64,000 nt of DNA from Methylobacterium sp. WSM2598. GTDB taxonomy: Bacteria > Pseudomonadota > Alphaproteobacteria > Rhizobiales > Beijerinckiaceae. Positions 9,077-16,774 of this stretch are shown piece by piece. Each line of letters opens with the position of its first letter. The first letter of the stretch is position 1. The notes under the pieces are model-generated. The model ran no database searches and was not told where the DNA came from. It saw only the letters and a program-made list of their open reading frames with translations. Both the position numbers and the translations under genes were made by a program. The DNA is taken from assembly GCF_000379105.1 (NCBI RefSeq), contig NZ_KB900609.1:379781-443780 (forward strand). The letters are read 5' to 3'.

Positions 9077-9077
9077 C
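9061..9077. promoter_or_regulatory. 17-bp perfect palindrome at the start of the DUF2946 gene
   Basis: GATGACCT-A-AGGTCATC is an 8-bp perfect inverted repeat around a central base. It overlaps the proposed start codon of the DUF2946 gene, which heads the TonB receptor unit. Its size and placement suit the operator of a dimeric repressor. The regulator is not identified. Confidence 0.5.
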
Positions 9078-9176
9078 TATCACGCCCGGGGAGGCGAGGC
9101 CAAGGCCGGCCTGCCGCGCCGCCGGCTCGGCGGCGAAGCTCCCGCTCGGCATCCCCGTGCCGACCGACCTGTGATC

Positions 9177-9232
9177 CCGAATCCGACGGATTGCTTCGCG
9201 AGGCGGATTTGGGCTTCGCTCACGCGCCGCGC
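9177..9232 (-). repeat. Dispersed intergenic repeat, copy 1 (short form)
   Basis: Read on the minus strand this copy gives a stem AATCCG/CGGATT around a short inner segment, preceded by the family sequence GGCGCGTGAGCGAAGCC. It is related to copies at 15494-15604, 37431-37507 and 56611-56753. The outer stem differs from CATCCG/CGGATG of the other copies by a paired C-G to A-T change, which supports a conserved structure. In the shared frame it encodes VSEAQIRLAKQSVGFGI. It lies about 100 bp upstream of, and in the same orientation as, the DUF2946 gene. Confidence 0.6.
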
Positions 9233-9247
9233 GGGCTTGGCAGACGT

Positions 9248-9271
9248 TGTCCGGACGCGATCGTCCGGACA
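9248..9271. repeat. Perfect inverted repeat TGTCCGGAC-N6-GTCCGGACA
   Basis: Nine-base arms with a six-base spacer (GCGATC), placed in the non-coding gap between the DUF2946 gene and the chemotaxis receptor gene. It could be an operator or a structured RNA element. There is no T-run, so it is not an intrinsic terminator. Confidence 0.45.
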
Positions 9272-9836
9272 GCGTGTGACGCGCCGAACGGGGCGGAGGA
9301 GAGCGGCGCCGCGCCTCTGCCGGAGCGAAGTCGCGGCCGAAACCCGCGCCGGTCCAACACCGTCGCGTCGCGAGATCCGGCCGCGATCCCAGGCGGCGAC
9401 CGCGGCAGACCCGGCCCCGTCAACGCGCTCCACCGCTGCCGCGCCAGACGTACCGCGCGACGTTCCACCCGGATATCGTCCAAGCCTCGGATCGGCGCGC
9501 CGCCCCGAGACACGTTCCCTGAACATCGCCGAAGAGCACATTGATTAGACTGAACCGTATTGCGGGAGATATCTGTCGCCGAGGCGCTCCCGCCAGACGA
9601 AAGAACGGGGTTGACATGCGATAAGTCGGGCGTGCCCGCCCGCGCACTGCGTCAGTCCGGGGATCGCGGCGGCGTGAATAACCGGGCGTTAAGTGTTGTG
9701 CGCGACACTCTCGGAGGCGGGCAAACCCGGGCCACCCTCTGGCGCGCCGGATCCGCGAATTCCGGCGCCGGCCGGACGAGGCCCGGGCCGTGCGGGGCTG
9801 TTCACGGATCGCGCGCGCCGGTCCGATCACCGGGAC

Positions 9837-11318
9837 ATGAGCATGTGGTTCTTCGGCCGTGACAATGCCGCGCTGATCGCGGCGCTCGACCGCTCGCAGG
9901 CGGTGATCGCCTTCGCGCCGGACGGGACGATCCTCGACGCCAATGCCCTGTTCCTCACGGCGGTCGGCTACGGGCTGGACGAGATCAAGGGCCGCCACCA
10001 CCAGCTGTTCGTCGACCCGGCCGAGCAGGACGGGGCCGCCTACCGGGACTTCTGGGCGTCGCTCGCCCGCGGCGAGCCCCATACTGCCGAGGTGCGGCGG
10101 CTCGGCAAGGGCGGCCGCGAGATCTGGCTGCAGGCGACCTACACGCCCATCCTGGGCCGCGGCGGCCGCCCGACCAAGGTGGTGAAGGTCGCCACCGACA
10201 TCACCGAGCGCAAGCGCAGCGACGCGGATTGCCGCGGCAAGATCGAGGCGGTCGAGCGCGCCTGGGCGATGATCGAGTTCGATCTGTCGGGCCGGATCCT
10301 GACCGCCAACCCGAATTTCCTGCGCGTGGTCGGCTACGGCCTCGACGAGATCGCCGGGCGCCATCACGAGATCTTCGTCGATCCCCAGGAGCGGGCGGCG
10401 CCGGCCTACGCGGCGTTCTGGCAGCGGCTCGGCCGCGGCGAGTTCCACTCCGGCGAGTTCCGCCGCATCGGCAAGGGCGGCCGCGAGATCTGGCTGCAGG
10501 CGATCTACAACCCGGTGCTCGACGCGAGCGGCCGGCCCGTCAAGATCGTCAAGTACGCGACCGACACCACCGAGGCGGTGCGGCAGCGCCGCGAGCGCGA
10601 GCAGGCGCTGGCGGCGATCGAGGCGAAGCTGTCGGAGATCGACGAGACCATGGCGGGGGTGGCGGCCCAGGTCTCTGGGACCGCGCAGGCGGCCGACGCG
10701 ACCGCCGCCACGGTGGGGCAGGCGGCGGCGGGAACGCGGGCCGTCGCGGCCTCGATCGAGGGCCTGACGCGCCACGCCGGCGAGGCGCGCCACGCCGGCG
10801 ACGCCGCCGTGCGCCAGACCGAGGAGGCGCGGGGCATCGTGACCGGCCTGCTTCAGGCGGCCGACCGGATCGGCGACGCGGTGAGCGCGATCCGCGCTGT
10901 GGCCGAGCAGACGAACCTGCTCGCGCTCAACGCCACGATCGAGGCGGCGCGGGCCGGCGAGGCGGGGCGGGGCTTCTCGGTGGTCGCCACCGAGGTGAAG
11001 GCGCTGGCCGGCCAGTCGTCGCGGGCGGCCGAGGAGATCTGCAGCCTGATCGCCGCGGTCCAGACCTCGACCGGCGAGGCCGTGCGGGTGATCGAGACCA
11101 TCAGCCAGGCCATCCACCAGATGAGCGCGCTCTCCGGGCGCGTGTCGCAGGCGGTGTCCGAGCAGGCCGACGCCACGCGGGCGGTCACGAGCGGGGTGGA
11201 GACGGTGGCGGGGAGCGTGGAGCAGGTGCGCGAGAGCGCCCGGGCCATCGAGGCCGCGGCGGCCGCGGTGGGCGCCTCGATGAGCGAGATGGCCGGGTTC
11301 GCGCGCCGGATGGTCTGA
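9837..11318 (+). CDS. Soluble methyl-accepting chemotaxis protein with two PAS domains
   Basis: A 493-residue protein. Two PAS domains follow each other (about 10 to 122 and 132 to 245), each with the same core ('[17 protein letters not shown]', then '[17 protein letters not shown]' with a PAC tail '[11 protein letters not shown]'). They are similar enough to be a recent duplication. Residues about 265 to 493 are the signalling domain, with the hairpin tip '[20 protein letters not shown]' and '[15 protein letters not shown]'. No membrane segment or signal peptide is present, so it senses a cytoplasmic cue such as redox state or a bound cofactor and acts on CheA/CheW. ATG 9837 is the chosen start (a second ATG follows two codons later); the longer open frame upstream lacks domain character. 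The 33-bp palindrome array begins 29 bp after the stop. Confidence 0.9.
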   Translation: MSMWFFGRDNAALIAALDRSQAVIAFAPDGTILDANALFLTAVGYGLDEIKGRHHQLFVDPAEQDGAAYRDFWASLARGEPHTAEVRRLGKGGREIWLQATYTPILGRGGRPTKVVKVATDITERKRSDADCRGKIEAVERAWAMIEFDLSGRILTANPNFLRVVGYGLDEIAGRHHEIFVDPQERAAPAYAAFWQRLGRGEFHSGEFRRIGKGGREIWLQAIYNPVLDASGRPVKIVKYATDTTEAVRQRREREQALAAIEAKLSEIDETMAGVAAQVSGTAQAADATAATVGQAAAGTRAVAASIEGLTRHAGEARHAGDAAVRQTEEARGIVTGLLQAADRIGDAVSAIRAVAEQTNLLALNATIEAARAGEAGRGFSVVATEVKALAGQSSRAAEEICSLIAAVQTSTGEAVRVIETISQAIHQMSALSGRVSQAVSEQADATRAVTSGVETVAGSVEQVRESARAIEAAAAAVGASMSEMAGFARRMV

Positions 11319-11347
11319 CGGCGAAGACCCGGACGGTAGCGCCCCAT

Positions 11348-11578
11348 CGATCTCGGGCCTGCCCGAGATCGTCATCACCTCGATCTCGGGCCTGCCCGAG
11401 ATCGCCATCACCTCGATCTCGGGCCTGCCCGAGATCGCCATCACCTCGATCTCGGGCCTGCCCGAGATCGCCATCACCTCGATCTCGGGCCGGCCCGAGA
11501 TCGCCATCACCTCGATCTCGGGCAGGCCCGAGATCGCCATCACCTCGATCTCGGGCAGGCCCGAGATCGACAGCGCCT
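11348..11578. repeat. Tandem array: seven 33-bp units, each with a 24-bp palindrome
   Basis: Units start at 11348, 11381, 11414, 11447, 11480, 11513 and 11546. Each has arms CGATCTCGGGC and GCCCGAGATCG around a 2-base centre, then a 9-base link (CCATCACCT in most). Arms are identical in all seven. The centre is CT in units 1 to 4, CG in unit 5 and AG in units 6 and 7, and the link varies only in unit 1 and after unit 7. The 33-bp period equals 11 codons, so several frames stay open through the array on both strands, but no gene is evident. The array lies directly behind the chemotaxis receptor gene. Confidence 0.9.
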
Positions 11579-11831
11579 CCGGTCCAGCTCGATCTTGCGA
11601 TGCAGAGGCGGACGCTCGGCGAAGCTTCGGATGCTGCGCCAAAGATCATCGTCGATGACAGGCGCGGAACCGCGCGATCGGGGCGGACCGGCGCCACCGG
11701 CCGCGCCGCGCGAATTCGCTGATCTCCTACCCTATTTGGATGATGGAAAGTTTTCCTCCCCGTCTATCCTCGACGCCAACAAGAAGGGGCACTCGAAACT
11801 CATGTAGCATGCAATTGAATGGAGCCTCAAC

Positions 11832-12332
11832 ATGACGCTTGGTCTCTCGATTCCTGCTGCGGCGGTTTCACTGTTGACGTGCGTCACGGCCTCGGTGGCG
11901 ATGCCGATGTCCGGCACCTTCACCATCCACCTTGATCGGCAGGAGGCGCGGCCGCTCGGATCGCCGGATCACCTGCAGATCCAGCAGAGCGGCACGGGCA
12001 CGAACCAGAGTCCCGGCCAGCCGCTCGACGGCGCCGCCGTCGGGATCAACGAGGTCGCCACGCTCAAGCGCGGCCGCGGACCGGTGCGGGGCACCATCAC
12101 CTTCACCACCCCCACGGGCACCACGGTCAGCACCTATACCGGCGCGGTCGCGACCGATGCGCAGGGGAGGGTGACCGCGCAGGGGCGCTTCAGGACCAAG
12201 GAGGCCGGCGGCGCCTTCAAGGGGCTGCGGGGCAGCGGGACGTTCTCGGTCATGTATACGTCGAAGACCGACGCGGTCTCGCAGTGGTCCGGCACCTTCA
12301 CGCCGCCCGCCACCATGATGTCGGGCCGGTGA
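11832..12332 (+). CDS. Secreted hypothetical protein
   Basis: A 166-residue protein with a signal peptide ('AAAVSLLTCVTASVAMP') and a mature part rich in Thr, Gly and beta-strand-like stretches ('GTITFTTPTGTTVSTYTGAV', 'GSGTFSVMYTSKTDAV'). I do not recognise the family. The pattern suggests a small beta-sandwich or barrel in the periplasm or outside the cell. GGAGCC eight bases before ATG 11832 supports the start. Composition is less GC-biased just upstream (11718-11831). The LuxR gene follows after 33 bp on the same strand. Confidence 0.65.
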   Translation: MTLGLSIPAAAVSLLTCVTASVAMPMSGTFTIHLDRQEARPLGSPDHLQIQQSGTGTNQSPGQPLDGAAVGINEVATLKRGRGPVRGTITFTTPTGTTVSTYTGAVATDAQGRVTAQGRFRTKEAGGAFKGLRGSGTFSVMYTSKTDAVSQWSGTFTPPATMMSGR

Positions 12333-12365
12333 GCCGGGTCACGACGGAACGCGGATATCGACGGG

Positions 12366-13502
12366 ATGTGGCAGCCTGACGAGACGCAGGTCGAGCGGAT
12401 CTACGAGGCCGCGATCGTGCCGGACCTCTGGCCCGCAATCCTGGAGTCGATCGCCGAGGCGCTCGGGATGGTGGGCGGCGCTCTCGTGACGCTGCCGTCC
12501 TCCATCCCGCCCCTCGTCCCCAGGATCGATCCCAGGATCCGCTGGACGACCTCGGCCGCCGTGGCACCGATGTTCCACGCCTTCTTCACGGAGGGCTGGG
12601 CCACGCGCTGCACCTGGGTCCAGCGTGGGCGCGCGCTCGGGCACCCGTTCTTCATCTCCGACGACGACATCATGACCCGGGACGAGCTCATGCAGATGCC
12701 GAGCTACCCGTTCTATCGCGGCTACGGCGTCGGCTGGGCGGCCGGCCTGTTCATGAGGATCCCCTCGGGCGACGTCTTCACCTTCACCTTCGACCGGCGC
12801 TACGAGGACGGACCGGTTCCCGCCGAGACCGTGGCGGCGCTGAACACGCTGCGGCCGCACCTCGCCCGGGCCGCCATGATCGCGGCGCGGCTCGGACTGG
12901 AGCGGGCCCGGGCGACGACCGAGACCTTGGCCATTCTCGGGCTGCCCGCGGCCGTGCTGAGCGAGTCCGGCGCCCTGATCGACGCGAACCCGCACATGCG
13001 GGCTCGGATGCCGAGCTGCGCGCTCGAAGGAGCCCGCGGGGCCTTCCACCTGCGGGATGCCGGCGCCGATGCGCTCCTGCAGACGGCCCTCGCGGCCATC
13101 CGCAACCACGCGCCGGCCGGATCGGCCGTGATGTCGATCCCCGTGCCGCCGGCCGAAGGCCAGCCTCCCGCCGTGGCCCACGTCGTGCCGATCCGCGGGG
13201 CGGCCCGCGACCTGTACACACCCGCCGCGAGCCTCGTCGTGCTGACGCCGCTCTGCCAGCGCGATCCACCGCCCGCGGCGGTGATCCAGGGATTGTTCGA
13301 CCTCACGGCCGCCGAGGCACGGGTCGCGCGCTTCATCGCCCAGGGCCAGACGGTCAGCGACGTGGCCACGAAATCCGGCACCAGCGAAGCCACCGTGCGC
13401 ACCCAGCTGAAGGCGGTCTTCGCCAAGATCGGGGTCTCGCGACAGGCCGAGCTGGTCAGTCTGCTGGGGAACACGCTCGGCCTGACGCAGGCCCGGGCGT
13501 GA
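12366..13502 (+). CDS. LuxR-family transcriptional regulator
   Basis: A 378-residue protein with a C-terminal LuxR-type helix-turn-helix (about 315 to 370): 'LTAAEARVARFIAQGQTVSD', then 'SEATVRTQLKAVFAKIGVSR'. The N-terminal 300 residues lack a phosphoacceptor or autoinducer-binding signature; a PAS-like stretch 'AAVLSESGALIDANP' lies near 198 to 212. This architecture is common in rhizobial and methylobacterial genomes, with unknown ligands. The start ATG 12366 follows GACGGG. The stop codon sits against the remains of an insertion sequence on the other strand. The target is unknown; the secreted protein upstream may be cotranscribed. Confidence 0.82.
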   Translation: MWQPDETQVERIYEAAIVPDLWPAILESIAEALGMVGGALVTLPSSIPPLVPRIDPRIRWTTSAAVAPMFHAFFTEGWATRCTWVQRGRALGHPFFISDDDIMTRDELMQMPSYPFYRGYGVGWAAGLFMRIPSGDVFTFTFDRRYEDGPVPAETVAALNTLRPHLARAAMIAARLGLERARATTETLAILGLPAAVLSESGALIDANPHMRARMPSCALEGARGAFHLRDAGADALLQTALAAIRNHAPAGSAVMSIPVPPAEGQPPAVAHVVPIRGAARDLYTPAASLVVLTPLCQRDPPPAAVIQGLFDLTAAEARVARFIAQGQTVSDVATKSGTSEATVRTQLKAVFAKIGVSRQAELVSLLGNTLGLTQARA

Positions 13503-13503
13503 G

Positions 13504-13717
13504 GTCGGGACCGGCGCGGCTGCGGCGCAGCTCCTGCGCCGCGGCCGTGACGGTCTGCCGACCCGCCCGGACCGCATGCAGAACCTCGCCCCGCTGCAGC
13601 TCGCGCTCGCTCATCAGGACCCACCCCATGGCGGCCTCCCGCGTCCGCTCCGACGGGGGAGTGTGCCATTCCACCTTTGCACAGGTGGGACATTTTCACT
13701 TTGCGCCGACACACCCG
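13504..13717 (-). mobile_element. Remnant of an ISNCY-like insertion sequence (5' end and transposase N-terminus)
   Basis: On the minus strand, a segment resembling an IS end and leader ('AAAGTGAAAATGTCCC', near 13690-13711) is followed by a frame that begins MGWVLMSERELQRGEVL and continues HAVRAGRQTVTAAAQEL. This matches the start of ISNCY-family transposases, whose first helix-turn-helix has the pattern MSERELKRIEVL...GRRTV..AA. After about 37 codons the similarity ends ('RRSRAGPD'), close to the stop of the LuxR gene. No other IS end is seen. The piece is a decayed 5' fragment and cannot move by itself. Confidence 0.65.
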
Positions 13718-13810
13718 ATTCGCATAAGCGACGTTATGGAACCGGCAGGCGGAAGCCGGCGAGGCGTCCGGACCCGGCCGAGGGCCGCGCTGGGATGTGT
13801 GCCGCGCGCC

Positions 13811-14272
13811 TCAGGGCGCGGAATCCGCCTTCACGCCGAGGCCGCGCAGCATCGGCACGATGCGCGTGAGCCGCTCGCGCAGGTCGCGGATCGGCTCCTC
13901 CGCGCCGCCGAGGGCGCAGACGATCTGCGCCCGCGCCCCGCTCACCTGATCGCGCAGGGCGCGTCCGGTCTCGGTCAGTTCGAGCCGCAGCTGGCGCTCG
14001 TTGCCCGGGTCGCGCTGGCGCCGCACGTAGCCGCTCGCCTCGAGGCGCTTGAGCAGCGGCGTCAGCGTCCCGGCATCGAGCTGCAGCCGGCGCCCGATCT
14101 CCTTGAGGTTCACCCCGTCCCGCTCCCAGAGCACGAGCAGCACGAGGTACTGCGGATAGGTGAGGCCGAAGGGCTCCAGCATCGGCTTGTAGGCGGCCGT
14201 GAAGGCGTGGGCGGCCGCGTAGACGGCGAAGCAGAGCTGGTGGTCGAGGTGCAGGGAAGCGGGGTCGCTCAT
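13811..14272 (-). CDS. ohrR: MarR-family organic hydroperoxide sensor (OhrR-like)
   Basis: A 153-residue MarR protein. '[14 protein letters not shown]' at residues 7 to 20 places a Cys at position 14, the same location as the reactive cysteine of OhrR proteins. The winged helix follows ('[19 protein letters not shown]', '[20 protein letters not shown]', '[12 protein letters not shown]'). Oxidation of this Cys by organic peroxides normally releases the repressor from the ohr promoter. No ohr gene is in the window: the neighbours are an IS remnant and a hypothetical gene. ATG 14272 is the start that gives family length; the frame continues 52 codons upstream without homology. A related MarR regulator with a different thiol trigger is the alternative. 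Confidence 0.82.
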   Translation of the reverse strand: MSDPASLHLDHQLCFAVYAAAHAFTAAYKPMLEPFGLTYPQYLVLLVLWERDGVNLKEIGRRLQLDAGTLTPLLKRLEASGYVRRQRDPGNERQLRLELTETGRALRDQVSGARAQIVCALGGAEEPIRDLRERLTRIVPMLRGLGVKADSAP

Positions 14273-14654
14273 CGGGAACCTTGAGGGAGACGCGGCCGTC
14301 GGGTTGAATTGCAGGCGAACGGCTTTTGCCCTAACGGCCATTGCCCCAGAAGTCGACCCCGGATCGCCGCGGCCGGTCGAGGGCGCGGCGCGGCGCGACG
14401 CGGCCCCCGCCGAGGCAGCCCCACGCATCGGGGCGCGCCGGTGCGACGACGCCCCGTCGGACTCCGTTGAGAATCATGCCGTCGAGGTCGAGAATCGGCG
14501 CATTCGCACTTTCCCCAAGCTTATCGGAACGCAGGCCCGTGCCCTGTAGCCTCGCCGACAATGGGATTGATTTTGAATTTCGCGGGAACGCTGCCCGCTA
14601 ACTCCTGTTATTGCGGCGACGGTCCGTCGCAAGGCGGGCGACGCGGAGGAATCG
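14273..14654. other. Intergenic region of 382 bp between divergent ohrR-like gene and a secreted hypothetical gene
   Basis: I see no gene with family features here. The stretch around 14500 to 14600 is less GC-rich than its surroundings and probably carries the promoters of the two divergent genes. No strong dyad was found. Confidence 0.4.
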
Positions 14655-15422
14655 ATGCTGCTCCAGACCTGCCATGGCCGCCGTGCCGCGCTCGCCCTGG
14701 CCTCGGGATGCCTCCTGCTCGGCATGGTGGCCCACGTGCGGGCCGGCGACGAGGACGGGTTCGGCAGTCTGTTCCAGCGCCTGTTCGCGCCGCCGCCGAG
14801 CGCGGCCCCGCAAGTCGAGCCGGTCCCGGTCGGGCAGCCCCTGCCAGCGCCCGTGCGGGCGCGGCGCGCGCCGCGTCCGGCCCTGCCGGTGGCGCGCCGC
14901 CTGCCGCCGAAGGCCGCCGTCGCGGCCGCCGCGGCCGCCGCGCGGGCCCATCCGCGGACGCGCTACGCGGCCCTGCCGCGGCCGGAGGCGGTCGAGAAGC
15001 GGCGGGCGGCAGTCGAGAAGCGGCCGGTCGCGGAGGATGCGCGGGCCGCGGCGCTCGCCAAGGCGGGCGATCCGAGTGCCGCCCTGATGCGCGACACCAC
15101 CCTGCGCCCGGGCGACATCGTCGTCACCGCGGCGGGCGCCCGGGTCTTCACGGGCAGGCCCGGGGACCGGCACCGGGCGGGGGATTTCGAGGACGCGACG
15201 CGCTCCCGGCGGCTCGACGGCAAGACGAGGCGCCTCGTCAGCGCCATGGTGGCCCCGGCCGGCGCCGTTCCGGCGGCCGAGGCGCACCGCCTCCTCGCGC
15301 GGCTGCAGCGGGAGCGGGCGGTGCAGGAGACGGCCGAGCCCGTCGCGCGGGCGACCGCCTCCCTGGTGCGGGTCGTCTATCCGGCCGCGGAGATCTACAA
15401 CGCGGCCGGCCGAGGGCCCTGA
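14655..15422 (+). CDS. Secreted hypothetical protein, Ala/Pro/Arg-rich
   Basis: A 255-residue protein with a signal peptide ('LALASGCLLLGMVAHVRA', residues about 12 to 29), a low-complexity Pro/Ala/Arg middle part, and a more ordered segment near 150 to 185 ('DTTLRPGDIVVTAAGARVF' followed by 'TGRPGDRHRAGDF'). The 'LRPGDIVVT..G.RVF.G' segment is reminiscent of small exported proteins repeated across Methylobacterium and Bradyrhizobium genomes. No enzymatic motif is visible. It is followed by a copy of the dispersed repeat family on the other strand. Confidence 0.6.
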   Translation: MLLQTCHGRRAALALASGCLLLGMVAHVRAGDEDGFGSLFQRLFAPPPSAAPQVEPVPVGQPLPAPVRARRAPRPALPVARRLPPKAAVAAAAAAARAHPRTRYAALPRPEAVEKRRAAVEKRPVAEDARAAALAKAGDPSAALMRDTTLRPGDIVVTAAGARVFTGRPGDRHRAGDFEDATRSRRLDGKTRRLVSAMVAPAGAVPAAEAHRLLARLQRERAVQETAEPVARATASLVRVVYPAAEIYNAAGRGP

Positions 15423-15493
15423 ACCGAGGCCCCTCCCCGGCCGCGCCGGTGTCCCAGGCGCGGCCGTCGGCGCTGCGGCGAGACCCGCGACAC

Positions 15494-15604
15494 GTCATCC
15501 TGAATCCGCTTGATCCCTTCGGGATAGCGGATGTCGGCTTCGCTCAGGCGCCACGCGGGCTCGTGATCCGGGATCCGCTCGGATCGACCGGATCGCGGAT
15601 CAGG
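15494..15604 (-). repeat. Dispersed intergenic repeat, copy 2 (both modules)
   Basis: On the minus strand module A (15604 to about 15561) begins with TGATCC and forms a GATCC-rich hairpin ending GGATCCCGGATCA. Module B follows (GGCGCCTGAGCGAAGCC, then CATCCG ... CGGATT enclosing a TATCCC-GAA-GGGATC hairpin). The same order is seen in copy 4 at 56611-56753. In the shared frame module B encodes LSEADIRYPEGIKRIQDDV. The copy lies between two genes whose 3' ends face it. Confidence 0.65.
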
Positions 15605-15730
15605 CATCCTGGTCGCGCAGGTTAAGGATCAGGCGACGGACTTCCCGCGACAGGTCTTCGGTCCTGTCTTTAAGATCCGTCCCGATCTTGCCGGTGCGAC
15701 ATCGGCAGGAGGCACTCCGCTCACCTTGCA
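15602..15730 (-). CDS. Possible 42-codon small protein
   Basis: A short frame from ATG 15730 ends at the TGA where the dispersed repeat begins. Its end, 'DLKDRTEDLSREVRRLILNL', looks like a charged amphipathic helix and differs from the Arg/Pro-rich shadows around it. Module A of the repeat also begins at a TGA stop codon in copy 4, so this stop may belong to a real coding sequence. No family is recognised and no ribosome binding site stands out. It may instead be the tail of a decayed gene. Confidence 0.3.
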
Positions 15731-16774
15731 TCAGGCGGAACCCAGGCGGATCCGGGGCTCCGGCTTGCCGCGGGCACCGGGCGCGACCAGGAAGGTCTGT
15801 CCGCCGAGGGGATCCGCCGCCCGGGCTGCGGCGTCGAGCCCCTGGAAGGCGGAGGTGACGAGCAGCCGGTCGAGGCGCGCGCCGACGAAGGCCGGACAGC
15901 TCGGCTGGAGCGCCGGGATCGCGACGCTGCGCAGGAGCGTGCCCTGCGGCGAGAACGCGTCGACCCGCGCCCCGCCCCAGCGGGCGATCCACAGGCATCC
16001 CTGCGCGTCGGTGACCGCCCCGTCGAGCCCGGCCGGGTCGTCGTGGCGCAGGACGAGGGCGGGTGCGCCCTCGGGCAGGCCGGTCGCCGCGTCGAGGGGC
16101 ACCCGGTGCAGTTCCCCCGCTCCCGTATCGGCGAAGTAGCCGGCGCTGCCGTCGGGCGAGAAGCAGATGGCGTTCGGGATCCGCAGCCCGGAGAACAGCC
16201 GCAAGACCCGCCCCGCCCGGAAGGCGTAGATCGCGCCCGCCCCCGGCTCGGCCTCCCGGCCCATGGTGCTGAACCAGAAGGTGCCGCCCGGATGGACGCG
16301 GGAGTCGTTGGAGCGGGTGCGCGGATGGTCCGCCTCCACGGGGGCGAGCAGCGTGAGGCGCCCGTCCGGCGCGCGCAGGTGCAGGCCGTCCTCGGCCGCC
16401 AGCACGTGGCGCCCGTCGCCCACTGCCGCGAGGGCGCTCGCCATCACCGGCAGGCTGTGCACCCTGACGTCCCCGCCCGTAGGCCCGGCATCGAGAGGGC
16501 GCGACGCGTCGGGCGGGTCCGGCACATCGGAGAGGCCTCGCGCCTCGAAGGGGCCTCGCGCCTCGAAGGGGCCTCGCGCCTCGGAGAGGCCTCGCGCCTC
16601 GGAGAGGCCTCGCGCCTCGAAGAGGCGCCTGGATAGGATGTCGAACCACCACGCGGTGCCGGTCTCGGCCTCGTAGGTCACCCCCTCGCCCAGGTGACAG
16701 GGCGTGGCGTCGAAGACGCGGGCGGCGCCTTCGGGTGCGGCGGGGAGCGGCCCTCCCGCGGCCTCGCCGCCCAT
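15731..16774 (-). CDS. SMP-30/gluconolactonase-like lactonase, probably galactonolactonase
   Basis: A 347-residue six-bladed propeller of the SMP-30/regucalcin family. Landmarks are 'CHLGEGVTYEAETGTAWWFD' (metal-ligand Glu), 'RSNDSRVHPGGTFWFSTMG' (Asn/Asp metal ligands), 'GLRIPNAICFSPDGSAGYFA' and 'GLDGAVTDAQGCLWIARWGG'. It should hydrolyse a sugar lactone. The start ATG overlaps the stop of the upstream dehydrogenase gene (TGATG), so translation is coupled. The dehydrogenase would make galactonolactone, and this enzyme would open it. Odd feature: residues about 52 to 81 are five copies of a six-residue repeat (EARG plus two) encoded by an 18-bp tandem repeat, inserted between the first two strands of the propeller. 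Confidence 0.85.
   Translation of the reverse strand: MGGEAAGGPLPAAPEGAARVFDATPCHLGEGVTYEAETGTAWWFDILSRRLFEARGLSEARGLSEARGPFEARGPFEARGLSDVPDPPDASRPLDAGPTGGDVRVHSLPVMASALAAVGDGRHVLAAEDGLHLRAPDGRLTLLAPVEADHPRTRSNDSRVHPGGTFWFSTMGREAEPGAGAIYAFRAGRVLRLFSGLRIPNAICFSPDGSAGYFADTGAGELHRVPLDAATGLPEGAPALVLRHDDPAGLDGAVTDAQGCLWIARWGGARVDAFSPQGTLLRSVAIPALQPSCPAFVGARLDRLLVTSAFQGLDAAARAADPLGGQTFLVAPGARGKPEPRIRLGSA
16532..16621. repeat. 18-bp tandem repeat (five units) inside the lactonase gene
   Basis: Five units of the form G(A/G)GGCCTCGCGCCTCG(G/A)A lie end to end, starting at 16532, 16550, 16568, 16586 and 16604. Read on the minus strand each gives six residues (L/P-S/F-E-A-R-G). The period keeps the frame, so copy number can change without breaking the protein. 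Confidence 0.85.

Larger units (their letters stand above)
9077..9836. other. Intergenic region of 760 bp between divergent DUF2946 and chemotaxis genes
   Basis: No open frame here has family character, so I consider the region non-coding. It holds one copy of the dispersed repeat family (9177-9232), a perfect 9-bp hairpin (9248-9271), and a TTGACA hexamer at 9611-9616 that lacks a convincing partner at the -10 distance. It must contain the promoters of both flanking genes. Confidence 0.5.

Noticed and set aside
9080..9541. 153-codon frame on the minus strand in the gap before the chemotaxis gene
   Set aside because: No family features, runs through a repeat copy and a hairpin, and composition is that of a shadow.
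9611..9640. Promoter for the chemotaxis gene based on TTGACA at 9611
   Set aside because: No acceptable -10 hexamer at 16 to 18 bases; a single hexamer is weak evidence in this much DNA.
11348..11578. CRISPR array
   Set aside because: The supposed spacers are a constant 9 bases and each unit is a palindrome. No cas genes are present.
11348..11578. Coding repeat protein through the 33-bp array (several frames stay open)
   Set aside because: A period divisible by three opens frames automatically. There is no start site or signal peptide, and frames are open on both strands.
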